In this document: positions 8,869 to 16,934 of the stretch, one piece after another | Numbering within the stretch: the stretch's first letter is position 1 | Layout: every line of letters starts with the position of its first letter | DNA from: Janthinobacterium lividum | GTDB lineage: Bacteria; Pseudomonadota; Gammaproteobacteria; Burkholderiales; Burkholderiaceae_D | Assembly: GCF_011601275.1 (NCBI RefSeq) | Contig: NZ_JAAOLY010000028.1 | Span: 1-47,921 of the forward strand | Direction: 5' to 3' | Length of the DNA stretch: 47,921 bases | The notes under the pieces: model-generated | Database searches by the model: none | Seen by the model: only the letters and a program-made list of their open reading frames with translations | Told to the model about the DNA's origin: nothing | Made by a program: the position numbers and the translations under genes

Positions 8869-11800
8869 ATGTCTTCAGCCAGCAATAAGTCTTCCCCTCC
8901 TTCCAACGTTGCAAATGTGCCCGCCAGCGGGGATGTTTCCGCGCCTGCCGCCACACCTGTGCAGGGCCGATCACGCCCGCCCGTGAGCCAGCAAAGGCAG
9001 CAGCCGCCGCGCGCGGAACAACAGAAACAGCAACAGCAGCAGCGCGCGCCGCGCCCGCCGCGTGAGGGGCAGCCGCCGCGCAATGACCAGGCTAGCCGTG
9101 AAGAGCGCGAAAGCCGCGAGAGCCGTGACGCAGCCCGCGCCGCGCGCGAGGCGGAAAAGGCTTTCCGCAATCCGCTGCCACCGATTACGTATCCGGAAGA
9201 CTTGCCCGTCTCGGGCCGTCGCGCGGAAATCGCCAAGGCCTTGACGGAAAACCAGGTCATCATCGTCTCGGGCGAGACGGGTTCCGGCAAGACGACCCAA
9301 TTGCCGAAGATTTGCCTGGAACTGGGACGCGGACAGAAGGGCATGATCGGCCACACGCAGCCGCGCCGTATCGCCGCCTCGTCGACGGCCAAGCGCATTG
9401 CGCAGGAGCTGGGCACACCCTTGGGCGAAACGGTGGGCTTCAAGGTGCGCTTTACCGACACCCTGAGCCGTGGCGCGTCCGTCAAGCTGATGACGGACGG
9501 TATCTTGCTGGCCGAAACGCAGACCGACCCGTTGTTGAAAAACTACGACACCATCATCATCGATGAAGCGCACGAACGCAGCCTGAACATCGATTTCCTG
9601 CTCGGCTATCTGAAGCAATTGCTGCCGCGCCGGCCCGATTTGAAAATCATCATTACGTCGGCCACCATCGATGCGGAACGCTTCTCGCGCCATTTCGGCA
9701 CGCCGGAAAAGCCGGCCCCCGTGATCGAAGTGTCGGGCCGTTTGTACCAGGTGGAAGTGCGCTACCGTCCCGTGGAACGCGAACAGGTGGCCATGCCCGG
9801 TGCCGCCAACCCTGACAAACCTGGCCAGAGGACGGCTGCCGCGCGCGAAAAGCGCGACCTGATGGATGCCGTCGTCGATGGCGTGGAAGAACTGTGCCGC
9901 ATCGGTTCGGGCGACGTGCTGGTGTTCTTGCCGGGCGAGCGCGAAATCCGCGACTGCGCCGAAGCGCTGCGCAAGCACCACCCGCCGCATGTGGAAATCC
10001 TGCCGCTGTTCGCCCGCCTGTCGGCCGAGGAGCAGGAGCGCGTCTTCAAGACGAGCAATGCGCGCCGCATCGTGCTGGCCACCAACGTGGCGGAAACGTC
10101 GCTGACCGTGCCCGGCATCCGCTACGTGGTCGACGCGGGCCTGGCGCGCGTGAAACGCTATAGCTACCGCAATAAAGTGGAGCAATTGCAGGTCGAGCCG
10201 ATCGCCCAGTCGGCCGCCAACCAGCGCGCCGGGCGTTGCGGCCGCGTGGCCGATGGCGTCTGCATCCGTTTGTACGAGGAGCAGGATTATCTTCTGCGGC
10301 CGAAATTCACGGAGCCGGAAATCCTGCGCTCCTCGCTGGCCGCCGTCATCCTGCGCATGAAGTCCTTGCACCTGACAGACGTGGAAACTTTCCCCTTCAT
10401 CGAGCCGCCGCTGGCGCGCGCGGTGGCCGACGGCTACCAGTTGCTGCAGGAACTGGGCGCCGTTGATGAAGTCAATAAACTCACGCCGCTGGGCAACAAG
10501 CTGGCCAAGCTGCCGCTGGACCCGCGCGTGGGCCGCATGATTCTGGCCGCGCTCGATAACGCCTGCCTGACGGAAGTGCTGATCGTCGCTTCCGCCTTGT
10601 CGGTGCAGGATCCGCGCGACCGCCCGATGGAACACCAGCAGGCGGCCGACGAGGCACACAAGAAGTTTGCCGATGAAAAGTCGGAATTCTTGAGCTACCT
10701 GAAAATCTGGCGCTGGTTCGAGTCCGCCATCGAGCACAAGAAAACCAACCGCCAGCTGCAAGACAATTGCCGCACGAATTTCCTGTCGCAGATGCGCTTG
10801 CGCGAATGGCGCGATGTGCATTCGCAGTTGCTGACCATCGTCAAGGAGCAGGGCTGGCGCCTGAACGAAGCGCCCGCCACTTACGATAACCTGCACATGG
10901 CCTTGCTGACCGGTTTGCTGGGCAACATCGGCTTCAAGGGCGAGGACGAGCCGGGCGCCGGGTATTTGGGCGCGCGCGGCATCAAGTTCCATATCTGGCC
11001 CGGTTCCTCGCTGCTGAAAAAGCCGGGCAAGTGGATCATGGCGGCCGAACTGGTCGACACGACGCGCCTGTACGCGCGTTGCGTGGCGCAGATCCAGCCC
11101 GAGTGGCTGGAAAAAGTCGGCGAGCATTTGCTGAAAAAATCGTGGGGCGAGCCACGCTGGGAAAAACGCTCGGCGCAAGTGACGGCGTCCGAGCGGGCGA
11201 CCTTGTATGGCCTGGTGGTGTACAGCCAGCGCCGCATCAATTACGGCAACTTCAACTTGCCCGAAGCGCGCGAGATTTTCATTCGCGACGCGCTCGTCGG
11301 CGGCGACTTCGACACGCGCGCACCGTTCTTTGCGTACAACCATAAACTGATCAAGGACATCGAAAACCTCGAGCACAAGTCGCGCCGCCTGGACGTGCTG
11401 GTCGACGATGAACTGATCGCCGCCTTCTACGACAAGCTGCTGCCGGCCGACGTGTGCAATGGTGCCGGTTTCGAGAAGTGGCACAAGGAAGCCACGCGCG
11501 AGAACCCGAAGCTGCTGTATTTGAACCGCGAAGAGCTGATGCGCCATGAGGCGGCCGGCGTGACGACGGACCTGTTCCCGAAAACCATGTCCGTGACGGG
11601 GCTGGAAATGGGCCTGACGTACCACTTCGAGCCGGGCAGCGTGCGCGATGGCGTGACCTTGAGCGTGCCGCTGTATGCCTTGAACCAGTTGCCGCGCGAG
11701 CGCTGCGAATGGCTGGTGCCGGGCATGCTGAAGGAAAAAGTGCATCTGTTGTTGAAATCCCTGCCGCAAAAGCTGCGCCGACACTGCGTGCCGCTGCCCG

Positions 11801-13098
11801 ACTATGCGGCGAAATTCTGCGAGCGCGTGCATGCAGCTGGCGTGTTTGGTCGCGGTGACCTGGTCGACGCCATCATTCTCGACATCCGCACGCAGATCAC
11901 GATCAATGTGCTGACGACGGACTTCAAGCCGGAAACCCTGCCTGCCCATCACTTCATGAATTTCAAGGTGATCGACGAGCATGGCCGCCAACTGGACATG
12001 GGCCGCAACCTGGCTACCCTGCAGGCGGAATTCGGCGGCCAGGCGCGCCAGAGTTTCCAGAAACTGGCCGAAGTGTCGGGCGTCTCCGGTACGGGCACCC
12101 CCGGTGCCAAGGTGGCGGGCGCGCAAGTGGCGTCGCGGCTGCAGGCGCAAGCGCAGGGTGCCAGCGCGGCAGCAGGCAAGGGTGGCGCGCTGGCCAAGGG
12201 GGCAGCCGCTGCGGCCGCGCCGGCGTCAAGCAACGCCACTGTCTCGCAGCACATGGGCTTGACGGCCTGGACCTTCGGCGAATTGCCGGAGTTGCTGGAA
12301 ATCGTGCAGGGCAAGCTGACCCTGATCGGCTTCCCTGCACTGGTCGACAAGGGCACGCATTGCGACCTGGAAGTGTTCGATGATCCGACCGTGGCCGCCC
12401 GCACGCACAAGATCGGTTTGCGCCGCCTGTTCGCGCTGCAAATGAAGGAGCAGATCAAGTACGTCGAGAAAAGCATTCCCGGTTTGCAGCAGATGGGTAT
12501 GCAATTCATGGCCCTCGGTTCGCAGGAAGAGTTGCGCGAGCAAATCATCAACAAGGCGCTCGACATCGCCTGCCTGCAAGATCCGCTGCCGCTGGACGCC
12601 GCCTCGTTTGCCAAGCGCCAGGCGGAGGGCAAGTCGCGCCTGGTGTTATTGGTCAATGAAATCGCCCGTTTGCTGTCGCAAGTGCTGACGGAATTCCACG
12701 GCTTGCCCAAGCGCCTGCAGAATATCCCCGCAGCGGCGGCCACCGATATCCAGGCGCAGCTGCAAGGCCTCGTGCATAAACGCTTCCTGACGGAAAACGA
12801 GTACACGCAGCTGGCGCATTTCCCCCGCTATCTGAAGGCGATCAACGTGCGCCTGGAAAAGCTGCGCGCCGACCCCGCGCGCGACACCAAGCTCATGGCC
12901 GAATGGCAATCGGCCGCCGCACCGTACTTGCGCCAGACCAAGGACCGCCAGGCCGGCAAGAACACGGACCCGAAACTGGTCGATTTCCGCTGGATGCTGG
13001 AAGAGTTGCGCGTATCCTTGTTTGCGCAGGAATTACGCACGCCGATGCCGGTTTCTGCCAAACGGCTGCAGAAGGTATGGGAGTCGATGCAGCGGTAG
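8869..13098 (+). CDS. hrpA: ATP-dependent RNA helicase HrpA (DEAH box)
   Basis: A 1409-residue DEAH/RHA helicase, longer than E. coli HrpA (1300). Walker A is GETGSGKT (135-142), the DEAH box is 232-235, motif III is SAT, and motif VI is QRAGRCGR. Helicase-associated and OB-fold regions follow, then the long HrpA-specific C-terminal domain. HrpA family proteins unwind RNA and have been linked to rescue of collided ribosomes. The extra length comes from a disordered N-terminus (1-100) rich in Gln, Arg and Pro and an Ala/Gly/Gln-rich linker (about 1070-1125), both low complexity. The gene stands alone, divergent from argA; TATAAT at 8822-8827 is a possible -10. Confidence 0.96.
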   Translation: MSSASNKSSPPSNVANVPASGDVSAPAATPVQGRSRPPVSQQRQQPPRAEQQKQQQQQRAPRPPREGQPPRNDQASREERESRESRDAARAAREAEKAFRNPLPPITYPEDLPVSGRRAEIAKALTENQVIIVSGETGSGKTTQLPKICLELGRGQKGMIGHTQPRRIAASSTAKRIAQELGTPLGETVGFKVRFTDTLSRGASVKLMTDGILLAETQTDPLLKNYDTIIIDEAHERSLNIDFLLGYLKQLLPRRPDLKIIITSATIDAERFSRHFGTPEKPAPVIEVSGRLYQVEVRYRPVEREQVAMPGAANPDKPGQRTAAAREKRDLMDAVVDGVEELCRIGSGDVLVFLPGEREIRDCAEALRKHHPPHVEILPLFARLSAEEQERVFKTSNARRIVLATNVAETSLTVPGIRYVVDAGLARVKRYSYRNKVEQLQVEPIAQSAANQRAGRCGRVADGVCIRLYEEQDYLLRPKFTEPEILRSSLAAVILRMKSLHLTDVETFPFIEPPLARAVADGYQLLQELGAVDEVNKLTPLGNKLAKLPLDPRVGRMILAALDNACLTEVLIVASALSVQDPRDRPMEHQQAADEAHKKFADEKSEFLSYLKIWRWFESAIEHKKTNRQLQDNCRTNFLSQMRLREWRDVHSQLLTIVKEQGWRLNEAPATYDNLHMALLTGLLGNIGFKGEDEPGAGYLGARGIKFHIWPGSSLLKKPGKWIMAAELVDTTRLYARCVAQIQPEWLEKVGEHLLKKSWGEPRWEKRSAQVTASERATLYGLVVYSQRRINYGNFNLPEAREIFIRDALVGGDFDTRAPFFAYNHKLIKDIENLEHKSRRLDVLVDDELIAAFYDKLLPADVCNGAGFEKWHKEATRENPKLLYLNREELMRHEAAGVTTDLFPKTMSVTGLEMGLTYHFEPGSVRDGVTLSVPLYALNQLPRERCEWLVPGMLKEKVHLLLKSLPQKLRRHCVPLPDYAAKFCERVHAAGVFGRGDLVDAIILDIRTQITINVLTTDFKPETLPAHHFMNFKVIDEHGRQLDMGRNLATLQAEFGGQARQSFQKLAEVSGVSGTGTPGAKVAGAQVASRLQAQAQGASAAAGKGGALAKGAAAAAAPASSNATVSQHMGLTAWTFGELPELLEIVQGKLTLIGFPALVDKGTHCDLEVFDDPTVAARTHKIGLRRLFALQMKEQIKYVEKSIPGLQQMGMQFMALGSQEELREQIINKALDIACLQDPLPLDAASFAKRQAEGKSRLVLLVNEIARLLSQVLTEFHGLPKRLQNIPAAAATDIQAQLQGLVHKRFLTENEYTQLAHFPRYLKAINVRLEKLRADPARDTKLMAEWQSAAAPYLRQTKDRQAGKNTDPKLVDFRWMLEELRVSLFAQELRTPMPVSAKRLQKVWESMQR

Positions 13099-13137
13099 GT
13101 CGGATTAGCGCGTCCGCAGGGCGCGCGTAATCCGACA
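13095..13137. repeat. REP-like palindrome, copy 1
   Basis: Inverted repeat with arms GTCGGATTA (13099-13107) and TAATCCGAC (13128-13136) around a G+C-rich centre. It starts just before the hrpA stop codon and probably folds in the hrpA 3-prime end. The same arms recur at 13216-13247. Confidence 0.7.
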
Positions 13138-13211
13138 ATATCATTTGCGCGACGGTGGTGTTAGCGGTGCCAGCCGGGTTAACGGTTTTGCGGTGTTAAC
13201 CGTGCCGCTGG

Positions 13212-13251
13212 TGGTGTCGGATTACACGGCTGCGCCGCTAATCCGACCTAC
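13212..13251. repeat. REP-like palindrome, copy 2
   Basis: Second copy of the GTCGGATTA (13216-13224) / TAATCCGAC (13239-13247) inverted repeat, about 115 bases after copy 1. Between the copies, GGTTAAC and GTTAACC form another small inverted pair. The arrangement resembles the paired intergenic REP/BIME elements common in proteobacteria. Confidence 0.7.
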
Positions 13252-13277
13252 CCGACCTACCCGACCTACCGACCTAC
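13243..13277. repeat. 9-bp tandem repeat CCGACCTAC x 4
   Basis: Three exact copies of CCGACCTAC (13243, 13252, 13261) and a fourth lacking one C (13270-13277). It grows out of the right arm of REP copy 2, so it looks like slippage expansion of the repeat end. It lies immediately before the stop codon of the convergent PRC-barrel gene. Confidence 0.8.
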
Positions 13278-13282
13278 CCGGC

Positions 13283-13879
13283 TCAAGTGCGCTTGTTGAG
13301 ATCATCATCATCACTGAGCGAGGAGCGCGAGCCCAGATCACCCAGGTCGCCCTGGCTGCTGCCCGTGCCGGCGCGGCTGCCGCTCATGGAGGTGCCGGTC
13401 AGGCTGCCTTCGCTGCCCGATTGCAGGCTGGCGCCGCTGCGCAGGTCGCTGCTTGATGGCATCTGGTTGCCTGCCATGCTGCCGTAGCGCGTGCCGCTGC
13501 CATAGAACGCTTCCATCTGCTGGTTCCAGGCTTCGCTGCCCATGTCGGGCCAGTTGTCCTTGTCGAAGCCGGGAGCGTTTTTCAGCAAGTCTTTGTCGAC
13601 GTTCAGCAGGAAGCGCTTGTTGACGGTGTCCAGGGTCAGGCGCTCCCAAGGCACGGCAAACAGCTTGTCGCCCATGCCCAGGACGCCGCCGAAGGACAGC
13701 ACGGCATAGGCGATCTGGCCCGTGCGCATGTCGAGCATGATTTCCTTGATGTCGCCCAGCTCCTCGTCGTCGTGATTGTAGACATCGTCCCCGATCAGGG
13801 TATCGGCCCCCATCAGGGCCGGCCCCGGGCCGTCGTGGTTGCGGTACATGCCCAGGATATCGCGGTCCAGATAGCTCAT
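13283..13879 (-). CDS. PRC-barrel domain protein
   Basis: A 198-residue soluble protein with no signal peptide. Residues about 20-105 form a PRC-barrel-like domain (GDDVYNHDDEELGDIKEIMLD, IAYAVLSFGGVLGMGDKLFAVPWERL), a fold found in photosynthetic reaction centre H subunits, RimM and many small stress-related proteins. The C-terminal 75 residues are low-complexity Ser/Gly/Thr/Asp-rich and probably disordered, ending in a DDDD cluster. The ATG at 13879 is preceded by GAGGAGAG. Such proteins are often stress-induced in this group, but the function is not known. Confidence 0.82.
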   Translation of the reverse strand: MSYLDRDILGMYRNHDGPGPALMGADTLIGDDVYNHDDEELGDIKEIMLDMRTGQIAYAVLSFGGVLGMGDKLFAVPWERLTLDTVNKRFLLNVDKDLLKNAPGFDKDNWPDMGSEAWNQQMEAFYGSGTRYGSMAGNQMPSSSDLRSGASLQSGSEGSLTGTSMSGSRAGTGSSQGDLGDLGSRSSLSDDDDLNKRT

Positions 13880-14046
13880 GGTGTTCTCTCCTCGTGTGAA
13901 GTGCTGATCGAACATCCAGATTAAGCATACGCACTATGTCGCGTTTGATCTGCCTCAATGGTGCCAGCGGCACTTTTATCCGTGTGCAAACGTACGGTGC
14001 TGTCAGCCAATTGCGGTACTCTATGCGTTCCAAGGAGGAGCCGCAC

Positions 14047-14124
14047 ATGCTGATGACGCAACGATGCAGTGGGATGAACTTGCGGTACGCTCCACAACGA
14101 CACGCCCGCCGCGTGCCATGGTAA
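14047..14124 (+). CDS. 25-codon leader ORF coupled to the esterase gene
   Basis: A short ORF with an unusually strong ribosome site: AAGGAGGAG (14032-14040) six bases before ATG. It ends Trp-TAA so that ATGGTAA contains both the downstream ATG (14118) and the leader stop. The peptide is basic (MLMTQRCSGMNLRYAPQRH, then ARRVPW). The next gene has no good ribosome site of its own, so translation of this ORF probably delivers ribosomes to it. It could alternatively be chance, or part of a misread start. Confidence 0.45.
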   Translation: MLMTQRCSGMNLRYAPQRHARRVPW

Positions 14125-15329
14125 AGCCCGCCACCAAATGGCTGCGCGGGCTATTGCGCGCCGGTAAGGCGCAGCAGCGCACGGCGACCAAGCTGGCCAA
14201 GGTGCTGTTCGGACCCGTGCCGGCCAAGCCCACGCCTAAACCTAAACCTAAACCCCGCGGCAAGCCCGTGGCCAAGACCAAGGCCAAAACAATCGCCAAG
14301 CCGCGCGCCAGGCCCGCCAGCGACGCCTTGCCCTCGCTGGCGCCCTTTGCCACGCCCCTGTCGCCACCGCGCGTGCGCAAGCGAACGGCGCCCCCGCCGG
14401 GCAAGTGGCTGGCCGCCCATTATGCGCCGTTGCCGGAACTGGGACAGTTGCCGGGCCGGCGCCTGCCGTATTTTTTGTACTGGCCCGAGAAGGCGCCGAG
14501 CGCCGCCATGCGCAGCCGGGGCCGGCCGCTGCTGGTGATGCTGCACGGCTGCGAGCAGAGCGCCACGCAGTTTGCCGACGGCACGCGCATGAACCGCCTG
14601 GCCGAGCGCAAGGGCTACGCCGTGCTGTATCCGCAGCAGTCGCTGCGCTCGCATGCGCGCCGCTGCTGGAAGTGGTACGACAAGCTGACGCAGGAGGGCG
14701 GCGGCGACGTGCGCCTAATCGTCGGCGCCATCGAGCAGGTGGCGGCCCGCTATGCGATCGACCGCGCGCGCATCTATATCTGCGGCATTTCCGCCGGCGC
14801 CGGCATGGCGCATATCGTGGCCCTGAATCATCCCCATCTGTTCGCGGCGCTGGGCCTGCATTCCGGGCCCGTGTTTGGCGCCGGGCATAACCTGATCGGT
14901 GCGCTGGGCGTGATGCAGCATGGCGCCGCCGCCCGCGCCGATGCGGCCATTGATGAAGTGCTGGCGCGCCAGCCTGCGTTTCCCCGCCTGCCCACCATCC
15001 TGCTGCAAGGGCTGGCCGACAAGGTGGTGCGGCCCATCAACCAGACGCAGCTGGTGCGCCAGAGCGTGCGCGTCAACCGCTTGCCGTTCGATACCGTCGT
15101 GACGGCGCAGCGCCTGCCTGGCGGCGCGGCGGGCGGGCGCAATCCGGCCCATGCGTATGCGCTGCACGATTATCAGGTGGGCAAGGATGTGCTGCTGCGC
15201 GTGGCGCAGGTCGAGCACCTCGAGCACGCATGGAGTGGCGGCGACGCCAGCCTGCCGTTCAACGACAAGGCCAAGCCCGACGCCAGCAAGATGCTGCTCG
15301 AGTTCTTCGCCAGCCACCGCCGCCGTTAA
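14118..15329 (+). CDS. PHB-depolymerase-family esterase
   Basis: A 403-residue alpha/beta-hydrolase of the polyhydroxybutyrate depolymerase family (feruloyl-esterase/LpqC-like). Oxyanion segment MLHGCEQSA (near residues 141-149), nucleophile S225 in GISAGAG, D301 in QGLADKVV and H370 in HLEHAWSGG form the expected triad. There is no signal peptide. Instead the N-terminus is basic, with a Lys/Pro repeat (PTPKPKPKPRGKP) and Ala/Lys-rich helix, so it probably acts inside the cell, perhaps on storage granules or short esters. The ATG at 14118 overlaps the stop of a short leader ORF; an in-frame ATG at 14064 is the alternative. A hairpin terminator follows. Confidence 0.85.
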   Translation: MVKPATKWLRGLLRAGKAQQRTATKLAKVLFGPVPAKPTPKPKPKPRGKPVAKTKAKTIAKPRARPASDALPSLAPFATPLSPPRVRKRTAPPPGKWLAAHYAPLPELGQLPGRRLPYFLYWPEKAPSAAMRSRGRPLLVMLHGCEQSATQFADGTRMNRLAERKGYAVLYPQQSLRSHARRCWKWYDKLTQEGGGDVRLIVGAIEQVAARYAIDRARIYICGISAGAGMAHIVALNHPHLFAALGLHSGPVFGAGHNLIGALGVMQHGAAARADAAIDEVLARQPAFPRLPTILLQGLADKVVRPINQTQLVRQSVRVNRLPFDTVVTAQRLPGGAAGGRNPAHAYALHDYQVGKDVLLRVAQVEHLEHAWSGGDASLPFNDKAKPDASKMLLEFFASHRRR

Positions 15330-15397
15330 ACCAGCGTGCCGCGCGCCGCAACGGTGCGCTGGCACTGGTACGCATCGTCTCCCTTTCCCCGCAGGGC

Positions 15398-15434
15398 CGC
15401 GGCCAGCGCGCCGGCACGCTGGCCGCGCCCTTTT
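15398..15434 (+). terminator. Intrinsic terminator after the esterase
   Basis: CGCGGCCAGCG (15398-15408), eight-base loop, CGCTGGCCGCG (15417-15427), then CCCTTTT. The eleven-base perfect stem with a short T-run lies 68 bases after the esterase stop. Confidence 0.75.
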
Positions 15435-15636
15435 CAGCGCAGATTCCAAATCCCGCAGTACCATGGATTTCATTCAAGTGGTATTGCTGCGGTATTTAAA
15501 AATCACAAAAATAGGCGCTAAAAATACTAATTGGTATACAATTGGTACACGTTTTCAGTGTGAAGCCGTGTCCGCCGTCCCATGCCCCGACGGCTGATAC
15601 GCACTGACGGCAGCCACCCACGTTACGGAACGCGCC
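15435..15636. other. A+T-rich intergenic region upstream of the efflux gene
   Basis: Part of a 307-base gap (15330-15636) with no convincing ORF. It is clearly A+T-richer than its surroundings (TATTTAAAAATCACAAAAATA). It holds an imperfect inverted pair (CCGCAG-TACCA near 15454 and TGGTA-CTGCGG near 15479-15492) and tandem TTGGTA repeats described separately. It most likely contains the promoter and operator of the MFS-glycosyltransferase pair. Confidence 0.6.
15529..15550 (+). promoter_or_regulatory. Tandem 11-bp repeat, possible operator
   Basis: AATTGGTATAC followed directly by AATTGGTACAC: two 11-base units differing at one position, one helical turn apart. The first unit overlaps the near-palindrome TTGGTATACAA, a shape seen in GntR-family operators. 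TATACA (15535-15540) could be a -10. It lies about 85 bases before the efflux gene. No regulator gene is adjacent. Confidence 0.4.
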
Positions 15637-16851
15637 ATGTCCATCAAGTCCAAGCAATTGTTATGTTTTTTTGCGTTTTTCCTCGTCTTTGAGCTCAATA
15701 TCTATCTGTCGAACGACATGATCATGCCGGCAATGCTGGGCATCGTCGAGGAGTTCCAGGCGGAGAAAAAGTTTGTCCCCCTGTCCCTGAGCCTGTATCT
15801 GCTGGGCGGCAGCTCGCTGCAGATTTTCCTCGGCCCCCTGGCCGACACCATCGGCAAGCGCAAGCTGGTGTTGACTGGCAATACCTTGTTCCTGCTGGCC
15901 ACCTTGGCCGTGCCATTGACCGCCTCGGTCGAGCAATTTCTCGCCGTGCGTTTCATCCAGGGCATGGGTTGCTGTTTCATCTTTGTCGGCTATGCCATGA
16001 TCCATGAACTGTTCGACGACATGGCGGCCGTCAAGCTGAGCAGCATCCTGTCGAGCACCACCATCCTCGCGCCCCTGGCCGGCCCCATCCTCGGCAGCGC
16101 CATCATCAGCCGGCTGGACTGGCGCTACGTCTTTTTCCTCTCGGGCCTGCTGGCGCTGCTGTCCTTGCTGGGCCTGTTCAAGACCATGCCCCGCACTGCG
16201 CCGCCGGTCACGCGCCCGGACCTGGCCGCCATCGTGCGCAGCTATGCGGCCATTTTCAGCAACGGGCGCTTCATGTTCGGCATGTTCACGGCCGGGCTGG
16301 CCACCGTGCCCCTGACGGCCTGGATCGGTTTTTCGCCCATCTTCGTGCTGCAGGAAATGGGCGCGTCCTACGCCACGTATATCGCCCTGCAATGCGTGAT
16401 CTTGTCTGGTTTTGTTCTCAGCAGCATCGCCATCCAGCGCCTGCGCCAGGATTTCCCCCTCGTCTCCCTGCTGCGTATGGGCGGGCTGATCGCGGCCGCC
16501 GGCATGCTGGGCGCCGGCGCGGGCCGCCATCACGTCGACGTGTTTGCCGCCTGCATGTTTGTCTATTCCATCGGCTTCGGCCTGTTCAACGGCGCGTTGA
16601 TACGCAGCGCGATCACGGCCAGCAAGGAATCGATGACGTTGACGACGGCCGCCATGAGCTTGCTGTACTGCATTTATCTGTCCGCCTGGCTGCAGCTGTA
16701 CAACGTGCTGTGCCAGCGCTTCGGCTATGCGCTGGAAACGTATGCGCTGCTCAATATTCCCGTCATCGTGGTCATCACGGCCTGCCTGCTGCTGTTTACG
16801 CGGGGCATGGCGGGGCGTCGGGAAAGCGGGGTGCGGCTGGCCCGGCACTGA
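15637..16851 (+). CDS. MFS efflux transporter, MdfA-like
   Basis: A 404-residue, 12-helix major facilitator. The first helix region ELNIYLSNDMIMPAML closely resembles the E. coli MdfA stretch containing its membrane-embedded acidic residue and NDMIQPGML, so a proton-driven multidrug or metabolite exporter of the DHA1 family is likely. GPLADTIGKRK is the loop 2-3 motif A, and FIQGMGCCFIFVGYAMI and LAPLAGPILGSAI resemble motifs B and C. The downstream glycosyltransferase-GNAT gene starts 83 bases later on the same strand, which suggests export of a product made by that enzyme. That link is inference. Confidence 0.85.
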   Translation: MSIKSKQLLCFFAFFLVFELNIYLSNDMIMPAMLGIVEEFQAEKKFVPLSLSLYLLGGSSLQIFLGPLADTIGKRKLVLTGNTLFLLATLAVPLTASVEQFLAVRFIQGMGCCFIFVGYAMIHELFDDMAAVKLSSILSSTTILAPLAGPILGSAIISRLDWRYVFFLSGLLALLSLLGLFKTMPRTAPPVTRPDLAAIVRSYAAIFSNGRFMFGMFTAGLATVPLTAWIGFSPIFVLQEMGASYATYIALQCVILSGFVLSSIAIQRLRQDFPLVSLLRMGGLIAAAGMLGAGAGRHHVDVFAACMFVYSIGFGLFNGALIRSAITASKESMTLTTAAMSLLYCIYLSAWLQLYNVLCQRFGYALETYALLNIPVIVVITACLLLFTRGMAGRRESGVRLARH

Positions 16852-16934
16852 TGGCGCAACGATGCGCTTGTTCTCGACCTTGTTTTACCCCCTGCGAAGT
16901 TTATTGACACTCTCCTGCGGAAAATGGTGCGCCC

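Noticed and set aside
8971..12150. Long open frame (1059 codons) antisense to hrpA
   Set aside because: It is rich in Gln, His, Arg and Ala without domain features, as expected of antisense frames in G+C-rich genes. The hrpA frame has full helicase motifs.
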